Below, one piece after another: positions 42,934 to 51,505 of a stretch of DNA of 64,000 nt. The notes below the pieces were generated by a model. It had not been told where the DNA came from and did no database searches. It was given only the letters and a program-made list of their open reading frames with translations. Source of the stretch: Mycolicibacterium sp. P1-5 (GTDB lineage Bacteria > Actinomycetota > Actinomycetes > Mycobacteriales > Mycobacteriaceae). Within the stretch, counting starts at the first letter, position 1, and each line of letters starts with the position of its first letter. Where the stretch lies: positions 1 through 64,000 of the forward strand of contig NZ_NPKT01000019.1 of the NCBI RefSeq assembly GCF_008329565.1. Direction: 5' to 3'. A program made the position numbers and the translations under genes.

Positions 42934-43512
42934 CTAGCCCCAGTTGTCGTAGCCTCCGTCGGGGCCGAGCATCCGCTCGAGGCGGCTGCGGTTGATCCGG
43001 GACAACTCGTTGCACACGACTTTGCGTTCGGTTTCGGGGTCGTGGTGCATCCGGTCGCGTACCGCCGCGATGACCGACGCCGCGCAGGCTTCGCGGGCCA
43101 GACCGCCGATGTGCATGACGAAGCCGAAACCGAAGTGCGCGGTGTATTCGGCGACGGCTGTGGCGAGTTCGGCCATCACCTCCGGAGACTCGTCCCAGAC
43201 CGAGCATTGCTCGGCCTGCGACTTGGTGCTGCGCGGTCGCCGCCCGACATGCGGGTACGCCTGCAGGATGTCGTCGATCGACGACTCCGACAGCGAGAAC
43301 AGCAAGTCGTCGGCCCGGCGAAACAGCTCGGCGCGGTCGTCGTACGGTCGTCCACGGGTCAGGTCGCGCGCCAGTGTCACGCTGTTGCAGCACTCATAGA
43401 GTGCGTGAACAGCCTTGCGGTCTGGCATCTCGTTGAAGGCGTCCAGACCGATGCCCTGGTGCATCAACACCAGATAATGATCGGAAAGCCAAAGGACAAC
43501 CGAGTTACCCAT
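42934..43512 (-). CDS. OHCU decarboxylase-like protein with altered active site
   Basis: A 192-residue helical protein whose middle and end match the 2-oxo-4-hydroxy-4-carboxy-5-ureidoimidazoline decarboxylase (UraD) fold. It has the SQAEQCSV segment with its Glu, FGFGFVMHIGGLA, and NELSRINRSRLERML. The catalytic His in the AHPRIG-type motif is replaced: here the sequence is AYPHVGRR. No urate oxidase or allantoinase gene is nearby. It may have drifted to another function. ATG at 43512 is used; its upstream sequence is GC-poor with no strong ribosome site. Confidence 0.65.
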   Translation of the reverse strand: MGNSVVLWLSDHYLVLMHQGIGLDAFNEMPDRKAVHALYECCNSVTLARDLTRGRPYDDRAELFRRADDLLFSLSESSIDDILQAYPHVGRRPRSTKSQAEQCSVWDESPEVMAELATAVAEYTAHFGFGFVMHIGGLAREACAASVIAAVRDRMHHDPETERKVVCNELSRINRSRLERMLGPDGGYDNWG

Positions 43513-43663
43513 TGTTACGGCCAGGCAAATTCATGGCGATGACGCGGGCGCGACGGTTGAGAGACCCCGAGTGCTGCCGGCGAATTCTGATGTTTCGTCG
43601 TATCTCTTTGCTGAAACGCAACAGCGGCCCTTCGGCACCGTCTTAACCTCAGGGGGCGGTCGA

Positions 43664-45100
43664 ATGAGCGCCGTGAACGGGGGTGCGGCCATGGGCATCT
43701 TCAGGCGGGCTGTCGAGTCGGTTGCCGTTGGATGCGCGGGGTGTCTTGTTTTAGCGGGCCCGGCGTTTCTGTCCGCCGGCGGCTACGCCCAAGCCGCACA
43801 GACCCCGCCCACGTCCGTCGATGTGTTGAGCGGTCTCGAGGCGGGCAGCTATCCCGCACTGAGTGACGCCAAGATCAGTACCAGCAGCACCAGTTGGCTC
43901 ATCGACGACCTCGGCGTGCCCGCCGACGCGGTGCTGGTGGACACCCCGGGTACTGATGACAAGACGCTCTACCCGCGGATCGATCCAATGCGGGGCAGTC
44001 TGGATACGGCCATCGTCGAGTTCCCCCAGTCCCTGTTCCCGGTCGTCTCCGGCCAATCGGGTGCCTGGCTGCCGATCTTCGCGCCTACCTACGACGAGTC
44101 CGTCAACGTCGCCATCGACCACAACCTGCTGACCATGCGGGGGCTCAAGCAAGCGACAGACAACCCATACGTCGTGTACTCGGGCTACTCCCAAGGCGCC
44201 GACGCTGTCGGCGATGCAGCCGAACAGGCCTACGCGGCCGGGTTGCTCGACCCGACTCGAACCCAGATCGTGCTGGTCTCCGACCCGCGCAGTCCGTGGG
44301 GGATCAAGCAGTGGGCTTCCAGTCACTCCCTTGTGAGCGCCCTGGCCAATCTCATCGGGGTGACCGCCGACGGTGCCCGCAACCCGGCCGACACCGGTCC
44401 TGATTTGCCAGTGACCTCGGTGGTCATCGCCGGCGACCCCGTCGCCAATTTCCAATGGGTTTGGTACCGGCCGCTGGCCTCACTGGTCGTTGACGTGGCC
44501 GGGTTCTTGGCCATTCACTCGAACATGGGTCCCGAGTGCTATGCGACCCTCGATCAAATTCAGGACAAGGAAGTCTTCTACAGCCGGGACGGGAAGACGA
44601 CTTATGCCGTCTATCACGCTCAGCATCCGCTGACCCAGATCGCCGAGATCGCGGCGGGCGCCGTCGGCATTCACTTCAGCGACACACAGGTGGCCCAGCT
44701 CAACGATTTCAACAATTGGTTCTATCCGCTGCAGCAGCCCAGTCCAGAACGGGGGGCCGCGACTGTGCCTGCGACCTCGACACGGCCCGCGGCGAACTCC
44801 GTCGACAACCAGTCATCGGTCACGGTGTCCGCCGTATCGTCCGAGAATCCGCCTCCGCAGCGGGTCGAGAGAACGATGGGAGGCGCCTCGCCCCGGGAGC
44901 TCCGAGCGCCGACGAGGCAGTTCGTCGGCACGCGCGGCCCAGCCAAGCAGGCGCGGGCTGCGGCCAGCCCGCGTGATCAGGAAGTTGCGAGGAGCGGGCG
45001 CGGGGATCTGCGGAACTTGCCGGACCGGAACCGGGTGAGGCCTCCTGTCACTGCCAAAACCGGAAACCCCGCACCGAGGAGCAATGCCAAGGCGGCCTGA
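43664..45100 (+). CDS. Secreted PE-PPE-domain serine hydrolase with disordered tail
   Basis: A 478-residue exported protein. A signal peptide (RRAVESVAVGCAGCLVLAG, cleavage near AQA around residue 45) precedes a PE-PPE-type alpha/beta-hydrolase domain with the nucleophile motif GYSQGA and the downstream VIAGDPVANF. This domain occurs as esterase in PE/PPE proteins. Here it is without PE or PPE N-termini. The final about 110 residues are Pro/Arg/Ala-rich and probably disordered. ATG at 43664 has a G-rich ribosome site 7 nt upstream. It is convergent with ppa (12 bp apart). Confidence 0.82.
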   Translation: MSAVNGGAAMGIFRRAVESVAVGCAGCLVLAGPAFLSAGGYAQAAQTPPTSVDVLSGLEAGSYPALSDAKISTSSTSWLIDDLGVPADAVLVDTPGTDDKTLYPRIDPMRGSLDTAIVEFPQSLFPVVSGQSGAWLPIFAPTYDESVNVAIDHNLLTMRGLKQATDNPYVVYSGYSQGADAVGDAAEQAYAAGLLDPTRTQIVLVSDPRSPWGIKQWASSHSLVSALANLIGVTADGARNPADTGPDLPVTSVVIAGDPVANFQWVWYRPLASLVVDVAGFLAIHSNMGPECYATLDQIQDKEVFYSRDGKTTYAVYHAQHPLTQIAEIAAGAVGIHFSDTQVAQLNDFNNWFYPLQQPSPERGAATVPATSTRPAANSVDNQSSVTVSAVSSENPPPQRVERTMGGASPRELRAPTRQFVGTRGPAKQARAAASPRDQEVARSGRGDLRNLPDRNRVRPPVTAKTGNPAPRSNAKAA

Positions 45101-45112
45101 GTGCGCGGTGCC

Positions 45113-45601
45113 TCAGTGGCCGTCGACCGCGAACCGCTCGCGTGAGCGCTCCACCTCGGCCTCGGCCTCGGCACGCCCGACCCAGTCGGAGCCCTTCACG
45201 AACTTGCCCGGCTCGAGATCTTTGTAGTGGGTGAAGAAGTGCTGGATCGACTCGAGTTCGTCCTTCGGGACATCCCCGATGTCCTGGATGTGGTCCCAGC
45301 GCTGGTCGCCCGCGGGAACACACAACACCTTGTCGTCACCACCGGCCTCGTCGACCATCTTGAACATGCCCACCGGGCGGGCCTCGACGATGACACCGGG
45401 GAACACCGACAACGGCAGCAGCACCAGCGCGTCCAGCGGGTCGCCGTCCTCACCCAGGGTGTCCTCGATGAAGCCATAATCGGCGGGATAGCCCATCGGG
45501 GTGTAGAGGTAGCGGTCGAGGCGGATACGTCCGGTTTCGTGATCGACCTCGTACTTGTTGCGCTGGCCCTTCGGGATCTCGATGGTGACGTCGAACTGCA
45601 C
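45113..45601 (-). CDS. ppa: Inorganic pyrophosphatase
   Basis: A 162-residue family I pyrophosphatase (Rv3628-like) that hydrolyses PPi in the cytosol. The active-site signature GEDGDPLDALVL carries the metal-binding aspartates. The substrate-binding KGQRNKYEVD is at residues 10-19. GTG at 45601 has AAGGAG 7 nt upstream. It is divergent from dacB. Confidence 0.97.
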   Translation of the reverse strand: MQFDVTIEIPKGQRNKYEVDHETGRIRLDRYLYTPMGYPADYGFIEDTLGEDGDPLDALVLLPLSVFPGVIVEARPVGMFKMVDEAGGDDKVLCVPAGDQRWDHIQDIGDVPKDELESIQHFFTHYKDLEPGKFVKGSDWVGRAEAEAEVERSRERFAVDGH

Positions 45602-45732
45602 CGTGCGACTCCTTGTTCACTCCTGCCCGCCGGGACCGGCGACGCGGCCTACCCTAACGCCCGGGCTGGCCTGCATTGCAGGGTGGTTCGGCACAATGAG
45701 ACGAAGAAAGCCAGAAGATCGTCAGGAGAGTG

Positions 45733-47115
45733 ATGAGCACGACTCGCGGGTGGCGCTGGGCCCACGTGGTGCTCGCCGTGGCGGTGGTTGCGTTGGTCGC
45801 GGCCGTCGTCGCGTTGGCCGCAGTGCTGACACACGGTGACACCAGCAGTGCACAAGCGCGCCCCGGCCATGCGCTGGTGACCGCCGATCCGGGCGTCGTC
45901 GCGGTGTCGGATTCCGCGCCGGTGCCCACCGCCGCCGGCCTGACCGCCGCACTGGCGATGCCCGCCGCCGATCCCAATCTAGGCAATCTCAGCGGCCGCG
46001 TCACCGACGCGGAGACCGGCGATCAGCTTTGGGAGCACCGCGCCGATGTGCCCCTGTTGCCGGCGTCGACCAACAAGACGCTCACCACCGGCGCCGCCCT
46101 GCTGGCGCTGAACCGCGACCAGCGGCTCACCACGACCGTCGTCGCGGCCGACCAGACCCGCGAGCCCGGGGTCGTCGTGCTTGTCGGCGGTGGCGATCCG
46201 ATCCTGTCGGCCGCCCCGGCCGGCCAGGAAACTTGGTATCGCGGCGCGGCCCGGATCAGCGACCTGGCCGAGCAGGTGCGCAAGAGCGGCGTCACCGCGA
46301 CGGCGGTCCAGGTGGACGATTCCCTCTACAGCGGGCCAGATTTCGCGCCCGGCTGGGATCCCGCCGACATCGACGGCGGCGACATCGCCCCGATGCAGTC
46401 GGTGATGATCGATGCCGGCCGCATCCAGCCGACCACGGTCGACTCGGCCCGGTCCCGAACTCCGGCTCTGGACGCCGGACGGGCCCTGGCCACCGCGCTG
46501 GGCGTCGACCCGGCCAAGGTCACCATGACGTCCGGCCCGCCGACCGGCAGGCAGCTGGCCTCGGTGCAGGGCGCGCCCCTGATCGAGCGGCTGCGGCAGA
46601 TGATGAACGCTTCGGACAACGTGATGGCCGAGTCGATCGCCCGCGAGGTGGCCAAGGCGACCGGGCGTCCGATCAGCTTCGTCGGGGCTGTCGATGCGAT
46701 CACCAACAAGCTGTCCGGTGCCGGCGTGGACATGACCGGCGTCGCACTGTTCGACTCGAGCGGGCTGTCGACCCTGGACCGGCTGACGGCCAAGACCCTC
46801 GACGAGGTGGTCCAAGCTGCGGCAGGAGTGGACCACCCGGTCATGCGCCCGCTGCTGGACGTTCTGCCGATCGCCGGCGGCAGCGGCACCCTCTCGGATC
46901 GGTTTCTCGGCGGCGAGCCCAACGTGTCGTCGGCGGGCTGGCTGCGCGCCAAGACCGGGTCGCTCACCGCGGTCAACTCCTTGGCCGGGGTGGTCACCGA
47001 TGCCAGCGGCCGGGTGCTGACATTCGCCTTCATCTCCAACGACGCCGGGCCGATGGGCCGGGTAGCCCTAGACGCGCTGGCCGGCGTCCTGCGCACCTGC
47101 GGGTGCGGCTCATGA
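45733..47115 (+). CDS. dacB: D-alanyl-D-alanine carboxypeptidase, class C PBP (S13)
   Basis: A 460-residue penicillin-binding protein (Rv3627c-like) acting on peptidoglycan outside the membrane. An N-terminal anchor/signal (VVLAVAVVALVAAVVALAAV) is followed by the three active-site motifs of the family: SxxK as PASTNKT, SxN as ASDNVM, and KTG as AKTGSLT. The ATG at 45733 is preceded by AGGAG at 45724-45728 and by GTG in frame. The stop overlaps the next ATG by 4 nt, coupling it to the zinc protease gene. Confidence 0.93.
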   Translation: MSTTRGWRWAHVVLAVAVVALVAAVVALAAVLTHGDTSSAQARPGHALVTADPGVVAVSDSAPVPTAAGLTAALAMPAADPNLGNLSGRVTDAETGDQLWEHRADVPLLPASTNKTLTTGAALLALNRDQRLTTTVVAADQTREPGVVVLVGGGDPILSAAPAGQETWYRGAARISDLAEQVRKSGVTATAVQVDDSLYSGPDFAPGWDPADIDGGDIAPMQSVMIDAGRIQPTTVDSARSRTPALDAGRALATALGVDPAKVTMTSGPPTGRQLASVQGAPLIERLRQMMNASDNVMAESIAREVAKATGRPISFVGAVDAITNKLSGAGVDMTGVALFDSSGLSTLDRLTAKTLDEVVQAAAGVDHPVMRPLLDVLPIAGGSGTLSDRFLGGEPNVSSAGWLRAKTGSLTAVNSLAGVVTDASGRVLTFAFISNDAGPMGRVALDALAGVLRTCGCGS

Positions 47116-48158
47116 CCTCACAGGTGACGGTCGGGCGCGCCGTCGACTGGGCCTTCGCCGGGAACGTCGGCGCCTGGCTGGCCCGGCCGGGGCCGGCCGC
47201 CACCGACTACACCCGCAACCAGGCCGTCGACGAACTGGCCACCGCCGCCCGCAAGGCCGAAGGGCCGGTCCGCGAGGTCACCCGGATGGGTGGCGACGCC
47301 CCCGTTGCCGACGCGCGCATCGTCGACCGGCAGGGCTGGGTCCGGGCGGCGTCGGATTCGATGCGGGTGATGACCGGCGGCGCCGACAAACCCAGCAACC
47401 CGATCACCGGCCGCGTCACCGGCGCGCAGACCGGTGCGGTGTTGGCGTTCATTTCCTCGGGGATCCTCGGCCAGTACGACCCGTTCGCCGACACCGGCAC
47501 CGACGACGGCTTGCTGCTGCTGGTGTATCCGAATGTGATCGCCGTCGAGCGTCAGCTGCGGGTGTCCCCGGCCGACTTCCGGCTGTGGGTGTGTCTGCAC
47601 GAGGTCACCCACCGGGTGCAGTTCTCCGCCAATCCCTGGCTGGCACAACACATGTCGCAGGCACTGGGCGTGCTGACCTCTGAAGCGGCCGACGATGTGA
47701 CGCAGGTGGTGGGTCGGCTGGCGGACTTCGTGAAGAAGCGCCGCACCGGTGAGCAGGGCCCCAACGACGCGGGGATCCTCGGGTTCATGCGCGCGGTGCA
47801 GTCCGAGCCGCAGCAGGTGGCACTGGACCAGCTGCTGGTGCTCGGCACGCTGCTCGAAGGCCACGCCGACCACGTCATGGATGCGGTCGGCCCGGCCGTC
47901 GTGCCGTCGGTGCAGACGATTCGCAACCGGTTCGACCAACGCCGCCAGCGCAAGCAGCCGCCGCTTCAGCGGCTGCTGCGGGCGCTGCTCGGGGTGGACG
48001 CCAAGCTCAGCCAGTACACCCGCGGCAAGGCGTTCGTCGACCACGTGGTGGACCGGGTCGGAATGGACCGGTTCAACACGGTGTGGACCAGTGCGCAGAC
48101 CCTGCCGCTGCCCGACGAGATCGAAGATCCGCAGCGGTGGATCGACCGGGTGCTGTAG
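47112..48158 (+). CDS. Zinc metalloprotease-like protein, DUF2342 (Rv3626c-like)
   Basis: A 348-residue protein of the actinobacterial DUF2342/zincin-like family. HEVTHRVQF near residue 161 is the HExxH zinc motif, and EGHADHVMD near 245 may supply the third ligand. No signal peptide or membrane helix. Function unknown; coupling to dacB and adjacency to tilS and hpt are conserved in H37Rv. ATG at 47112 overlaps the dacB TGA. Confidence 0.85.
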   Translation: MTSQVTVGRAVDWAFAGNVGAWLARPGPAATDYTRNQAVDELATAARKAEGPVREVTRMGGDAPVADARIVDRQGWVRAASDSMRVMTGGADKPSNPITGRVTGAQTGAVLAFISSGILGQYDPFADTGTDDGLLLLVYPNVIAVERQLRVSPADFRLWVCLHEVTHRVQFSANPWLAQHMSQALGVLTSEAADDVTQVVGRLADFVKKRRTGEQGPNDAGILGFMRAVQSEPQQVALDQLLVLGTLLEGHADHVMDAVGPAVVPSVQTIRNRFDQRRQRKQPPLQRLLRALLGVDAKLSQYTRGKAFVDHVVDRVGMDRFNTVWTSAQTLPLPDEIEDPQRWIDRVL

Positions 48159-49093
48159 CCGCACTGCGGGCCACTGTGGCCGGCTTCGCGACCGAGCACC
48201 TGCCCGGCGCGACGTCGTGGTGCGTCGCGCTGTCCGGCGGACCGGACTCGTTGGCCCTGGCGGCCGCGGCGGCCGCGGCCCTGCCGACCACCGCCCTGAT
48301 CGTCGACCACGGCCTGCAGCCCCGCTCGGACGAGGTCGCCGAAACCGCCCGCAGGTGGGCCCACGATGTCGGCTGCGTCGACGCCCGGGTGTTGCGGGTG
48401 CAGGTGGGCGTCGACGGCGGTCCGGAGGCCGCCGCCCGCGCCGCCCGCTACGCCGCGCTCGACGCCGCACGCGCCGACGCAGCGGTGCTGTTGGCGCACA
48501 CCCTCGATGACCAGGCGGAGACCGTGCTGTTGGGGCTGGGCCGCGGCTCGGGCGCGCGGTCGATCGCCGGCATGCGGGCCTGCGACCCGCCGTGGTACCG
48601 GCCGCTGCTGGGCGTTCGCCGCGGCACCACACATGAAGCGTGCGCCGAACTGGGCGTCGCCCCGTGGGATGACCCGCACAACCATGACCCGCGCTTTACC
48701 CGGGTGCGGTTGCGTACCGAGGTTCTGCCGCTACTCGAGGATGTGCTCGGCGGGGGCGTCGCCGAGGCGCTGGCCCGCACCGCCGCCGCACTGCGGGAGG
48801 ACACTGACGCGCTGGACGCCCTCGCCGCCGCGTCCCTCGACGACACCGGCGAGACTGTCGCCGTCACGGCCCTGGCTCCACTGCCCACCGCGGTGCGGCG
48901 ACGGGTGATCCGCGGCTGGCTACTGCGCGGCGGCGCGGCCAACCTGACCGATAAGCAGATCCGTGCGGTCGACGCGCTGGTCACCGCCTGGCGTGGACAG
49001 GGCGGAGTGGCGGTCGGCTCGGAGCGACGACTGCAAAGGCTGTTCGCGGCCCGCCGTGACGGCAGACTGACGATGTACACCCAGCCAGTGTGA
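48137..49093 (+). CDS. tilS: tRNA(Ile)-lysidine synthetase
   Basis: A 318-residue enzyme that converts C34 of the CAU-anticodon isoleucine tRNA to lysidine, so it reads AUA. The ATP pyrophosphatase P-loop is ALSGGPDSLALA near residue 30, followed by VDHGLQP and LLAHTLDDQAETVLLGL. The C-terminal tRNA-binding region is reduced, as in M. tuberculosis. GTG at 48137 is chosen because VDRPGAVAALRA aligns with the M. tuberculosis N-terminus; it overlaps the previous gene by 22 nt. Confidence 0.93.
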   Translation: MDRPGAVAALRATVAGFATEHLPGATSWCVALSGGPDSLALAAAAAAALPTTALIVDHGLQPRSDEVAETARRWAHDVGCVDARVLRVQVGVDGGPEAAARAARYAALDAARADAAVLLAHTLDDQAETVLLGLGRGSGARSIAGMRACDPPWYRPLLGVRRGTTHEACAELGVAPWDDPHNHDPRFTRVRLRTEVLPLLEDVLGGGVAEALARTAAALREDTDALDALAAASLDDTGETVAVTALAPLPTAVRRRVIRGWLLRGGAANLTDKQIRAVDALVTAWRGQGGVAVGSERRLQRLFAARRDGRLTMYTQPV

Positions 49094-49132
49094 GATTGGT
49101 TGGAACGCCCGGCTGGTGGATACAGTGTGGAC

Positions 49133-49702
49133 GTGTCGGCGCACGAGCTGTATCCCGGAGACATTCAATCGGTCCTGTTGTCCGAAGAGCAGATTCACGC
49201 CCGCACGGCGGAGCTGGCGGCATCCGTCGGCCGCGACTATGCGGATTCGATGAACGGCGAGGATTTGCTGCTGCTCACTGTCCTCAAAGGCGCGGTGATG
49301 TTCGTCACCGACCTGGCCCGCGCGATCCCTTTGCCCACTCAACTCGAGTTCATGGCGGTCAGCTCGTACGGATCGTCGACGTCGTCGTCGGGGGTGGTCC
49401 GCATCCTCAAGGACCTCGACCGTGACATCCATGACCGCGACGTGCTGATCGTCGAGGACATCGTGGATTCCGGGTTGACGCTTTCGTGGCTCCTACGGAA
49501 CCTGGCCACCCGCCACCCCAAGTCATTGCGGGTGTGCACTTTGTTGCGCAAGCCCGACGCGGTACGCGCCGACGTCGACATCACCTACGTCGGCTTCGAC
49601 ATCCCCAACGAGTTCGTGGTCGGCTACGGCCTGGACTACGCCGAGCGCTACCGCGATCTACCGTTCATCGGCACGCTCCACCCGAAGGTGTATCAGATCT
49701 AG
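49133..49702 (+). CDS. hpt: Hypoxanthine-guanine phosphoribosyltransferase
   Basis: A 189-residue purine-salvage enzyme (Rv3624c-like) using PRPP to form IMP/GMP. The PRPP-binding loop is VLIVEDIVDSGLT, the substrate-binding segment is VGFDIPNEFVVGYG, and the flexible loop is SSYGSSTSSSG. GTG at 49133 lies 6 nt after a -10 TACAGT (49121-49126), a leaderless pattern; an in-frame GTG at 49127 is a near alternative. Confidence 0.95.
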   Translation: MSAHELYPGDIQSVLLSEEQIHARTAELAASVGRDYADSMNGEDLLLLTVLKGAVMFVTDLARAIPLPTQLEFMAVSSYGSSTSSSGVVRILKDLDRDIHDRDVLIVEDIVDSGLTLSWLLRNLATRHPKSLRVCTLLRKPDAVRADVDITYVGFDIPNEFVVGYGLDYAERYRDLPFIGTLHPKVYQI

Positions 49703-49792
49703 CCGCTTTGCGCCCAAACCGACATTCCGCAGCGGAAGTTCGAGTAGAACGCTGCAAGACGTCGATCTCGGCGCGGGCGCATACTGACTGTC

Positions 49793-50248
49793 ATGCCGAC
49801 GCGCGCCCCGGATGACGTGCTGCGCCACCTGCGGCGGGCCCGCGATCACGCCGACCGGCACTACGACCAGCCGCTTGATCTCGAGCAGCTCGCCGCGGTC
49901 GCGGGTATCAGCAAGTACCACTTCCAGCGGCTGTTCGCGGCGACCTACGGCATGTCGCCTGCCGAGCATCTGTCGCGCCGTCGGGTGGAGCGGGCGCAGG
50001 ATCTGTTGCGCGCCACCAATCTCACCGTCACCGAAGTCTGTATGACGGTCGGCTTCACCAGTCTCGGTTCGTTCTCCACGAGGTTCCGTGAACTGGTCGG
50101 CGTGAGCCCCAGTGAGTTTCGCCGCCGCTACGCCGACGGCGCGCCGCGGATCCCGGGCTGCTATCTGTTCATGGCCGGCCTCGCCGAGCGGTACCCAACT
50201 GCCGGTGCCGCAATCGAGGAGAAGCCCGGTGGCATGACGCTCGCCTAG
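49793..50248 (+). CDS. Stand-alone AraC-type DNA-binding protein
   Basis: A 151-residue protein made almost entirely of the AraC DNA-binding module. HTH1 contains LEQLAAVAGISKYHFQRLF and HTH2 contains TVTEVCMTVGFTSLGSFSTRF. There is no N-terminal ligand domain. It precedes a VOC-family gene by 10 bp, and its stop codon lies within that gene's likely -10 hexamer. Regulation of the neighbour is likely. Confidence 0.87.
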   Translation: MPTRAPDDVLRHLRRARDHADRHYDQPLDLEQLAAVAGISKYHFQRLFAATYGMSPAEHLSRRRVERAQDLLRATNLTVTEVCMTVGFTSLGSFSTRFRELVGVSPSEFRRRYADGAPRIPGCYLFMAGLAERYPTAGAAIEEKPGGMTLA

Positions 50249-50258
50249 CGTTGGGCGC

Positions 50259-50714
50259 ATGATCACAAACATCTCGCTGGTATCGGTTTTCGTCCGCGAC
50301 ATCGATGAGTCGCTCGCCTTCTATGCCGACGTCCTCGGCTTCGAGGCCAAGGAGGATCTGCAGCTCGGTCCCGATTTCCGTTGGTGCACAGTGGTTCACC
50401 CCAATCAACCTGAGCTCCAGGTGCATCTGACCACCCCGAGCAAGCCACTGTCCGACGACCTGATCGCGGCCTTTCAGCGGGCGCAGGCCGCCGGCGGTCT
50501 GCCGGGACTGGGCCTCGCCGTCGACGACTGCCGCGCGACGTATGAACAGCTGAAGGCCAAGGGCGTCGAGTTCATTCAGGAACCCGAGGAACGGCCGTAC
50601 GGCGTCGAGGCGTTGATGCGGGACAACTCGGGCAACTGGATGGTGCTCGTGGAGGCACGCGAGTACACGCCGGAGGATTTTGAGGGGTTTGCCGAGAGCA
50701 AGGCGACTAGCTGA
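50259..50714 (+). CDS. Glyoxalase/VOC-superfamily protein
   Basis: A 151-residue two-module VOC protein. The first module opens SLVSVFVRDIDESLAFYADVLGF, and the second has VDDCRATYEQLKAKGVEF and ends GNWMVLVE. Such proteins include glyoxalase I, antibiotic-resistance and dioxygenase types; no specific class is evident. ATG at 50259 is 7 nt after TAGCGT (50246-50251). Convergent overlap with lpqG is 8 bp. Confidence 0.85.
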   Translation: MITNISLVSVFVRDIDESLAFYADVLGFEAKEDLQLGPDFRWCTVVHPNQPELQVHLTTPSKPLSDDLIAAFQRAQAAGGLPGLGLAVDDCRATYEQLKAKGVEFIQEPEERPYGVEALMRDNSGNWMVLVEAREYTPEDFEGFAESKATS

Positions 50715-51426
50715 GCTCCCAGACCGCCGTCACCGAGAAACCCACAGTCTGCTGGCCGGGCGCCAGCGGAACGGAACTGGCCATCGCCCCGCGCGGCGTG
50801 GGCATCGGGACCGGGGGAGTCGGTGGTGTGCCGCCGGGTGCCTCCGAGATCGAGATGATCTTGCCCAGCGACAACCCGGACAGCTCGGCGTACTGCTGGG
50901 CGCGCTGCTTGGCGTCGTTGAACGCCCGCGCCCTGGCGTCGCCGACCAACTTGGCGTCGTCCTCGATGGAGTAGCTCACCGAGTTGATCCGGGTGGCGTC
51001 GCCGCCGGCACTGACGATATTGGCCAGCACCTGCGAGGCGGTGTCGAGCTTGCGGATCTTGATCTGGATCGAGTTGCTCGCCCGGTAGCCGGTGATCATC
51101 GAGTTGTCACCGTATTGGGGCTGCAGGCTGACCTGGGTGGTGCTGATGTCCTTGCCGTCGACGCCACTGGCGTTGAGCGCATTGAGCACCGAGTTCTGAC
51201 GGTCATTGGCCTGGTTCATCGCCGTGGTGACGTCGGGCGCCGCGGCCTCGACGCTGACGTCGGCGGTCAAGGTGTCGGGCACGCCTTTCACCTCGCCGGA
51301 GCCGAGGACGGTGACCTGTCGCGGGTTGGCGGGAACCGCGGGCGCCGAATCGCAGCCGGCGAGAACGGCGGCGGCCACACCCGCTGAGGCCAGCGCAACA
51401 ACGACACGACGTCCGGCGATCGGCAT
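50707..51426 (-). CDS. lpqG: SIMPL-domain lipoprotein LpqG
   Basis: A 239-residue lipoprotein. The signal peptide ends in a lipobox AVLAGC, so Cys near residue 25 should be acylated. The rest is a SIMPL (DUF541, BP26-like) domain, with VTVLGSGEVKGVPDTL at the start and RARAFNDAKQRAQQYAELSG in the middle. BP26-type proteins form channel-like oligomers in the periplasm. It matches Rv3623. ATG at 51426 lies 7 nt after TACGGT (complement of 51434-51439). Confidence 0.9.
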   Translation of the reverse strand: MPIAGRRVVVALASAGVAAAVLAGCDSAPAVPANPRQVTVLGSGEVKGVPDTLTADVSVEAAAPDVTTAMNQANDRQNSVLNALNASGVDGKDISTTQVSLQPQYGDNSMITGYRASNSIQIKIRKLDTASQVLANIVSAGGDATRINSVSYSIEDDAKLVGDARARAFNDAKQRAQQYAELSGLSLGKIISISEAPGGTPPTPPVPMPTPRGAMASSVPLAPGQQTVGFSVTAVWELS

Positions 51427-51450
51427 GCCTGCCACCGTAGCTCAGCCTTC

Positions 51451-51505
51451 AGCGATTTCGGCGCGTCCACGTTCGCCTAGCGGCGGTTTGCGCGCCGAAG
51501 TCACT
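51451..51505. repeat. 55-bp palindromic element, copy A
   Basis: Arms of 15 bp (AGCGATTTCGGCGCG with an imperfect complement) enclose a 25-bp loop. It begins 25 bp upstream of lpqG and its far end covers the stop codon of the LLM oxidoreductase gene. It matches 48 of 55 positions with copy B at 63528-63582. Probably a terminator-like hairpin. Confidence 0.85.

Noticed and set aside
46029..47111. Very long upstream extension of the DUF2342 gene, overlapping dacB
   Set aside because: The extension is an Arg/Pro/Gly-rich shadow of dacB; dacB has its full set of active-site motifs, and ATG 47112 gives a normal family length.
49703..49792. Fourth copy of the 55-bp palindrome after hpt
   Set aside because: Only a short GATCTCGGCGCG similarity and no matching second arm.
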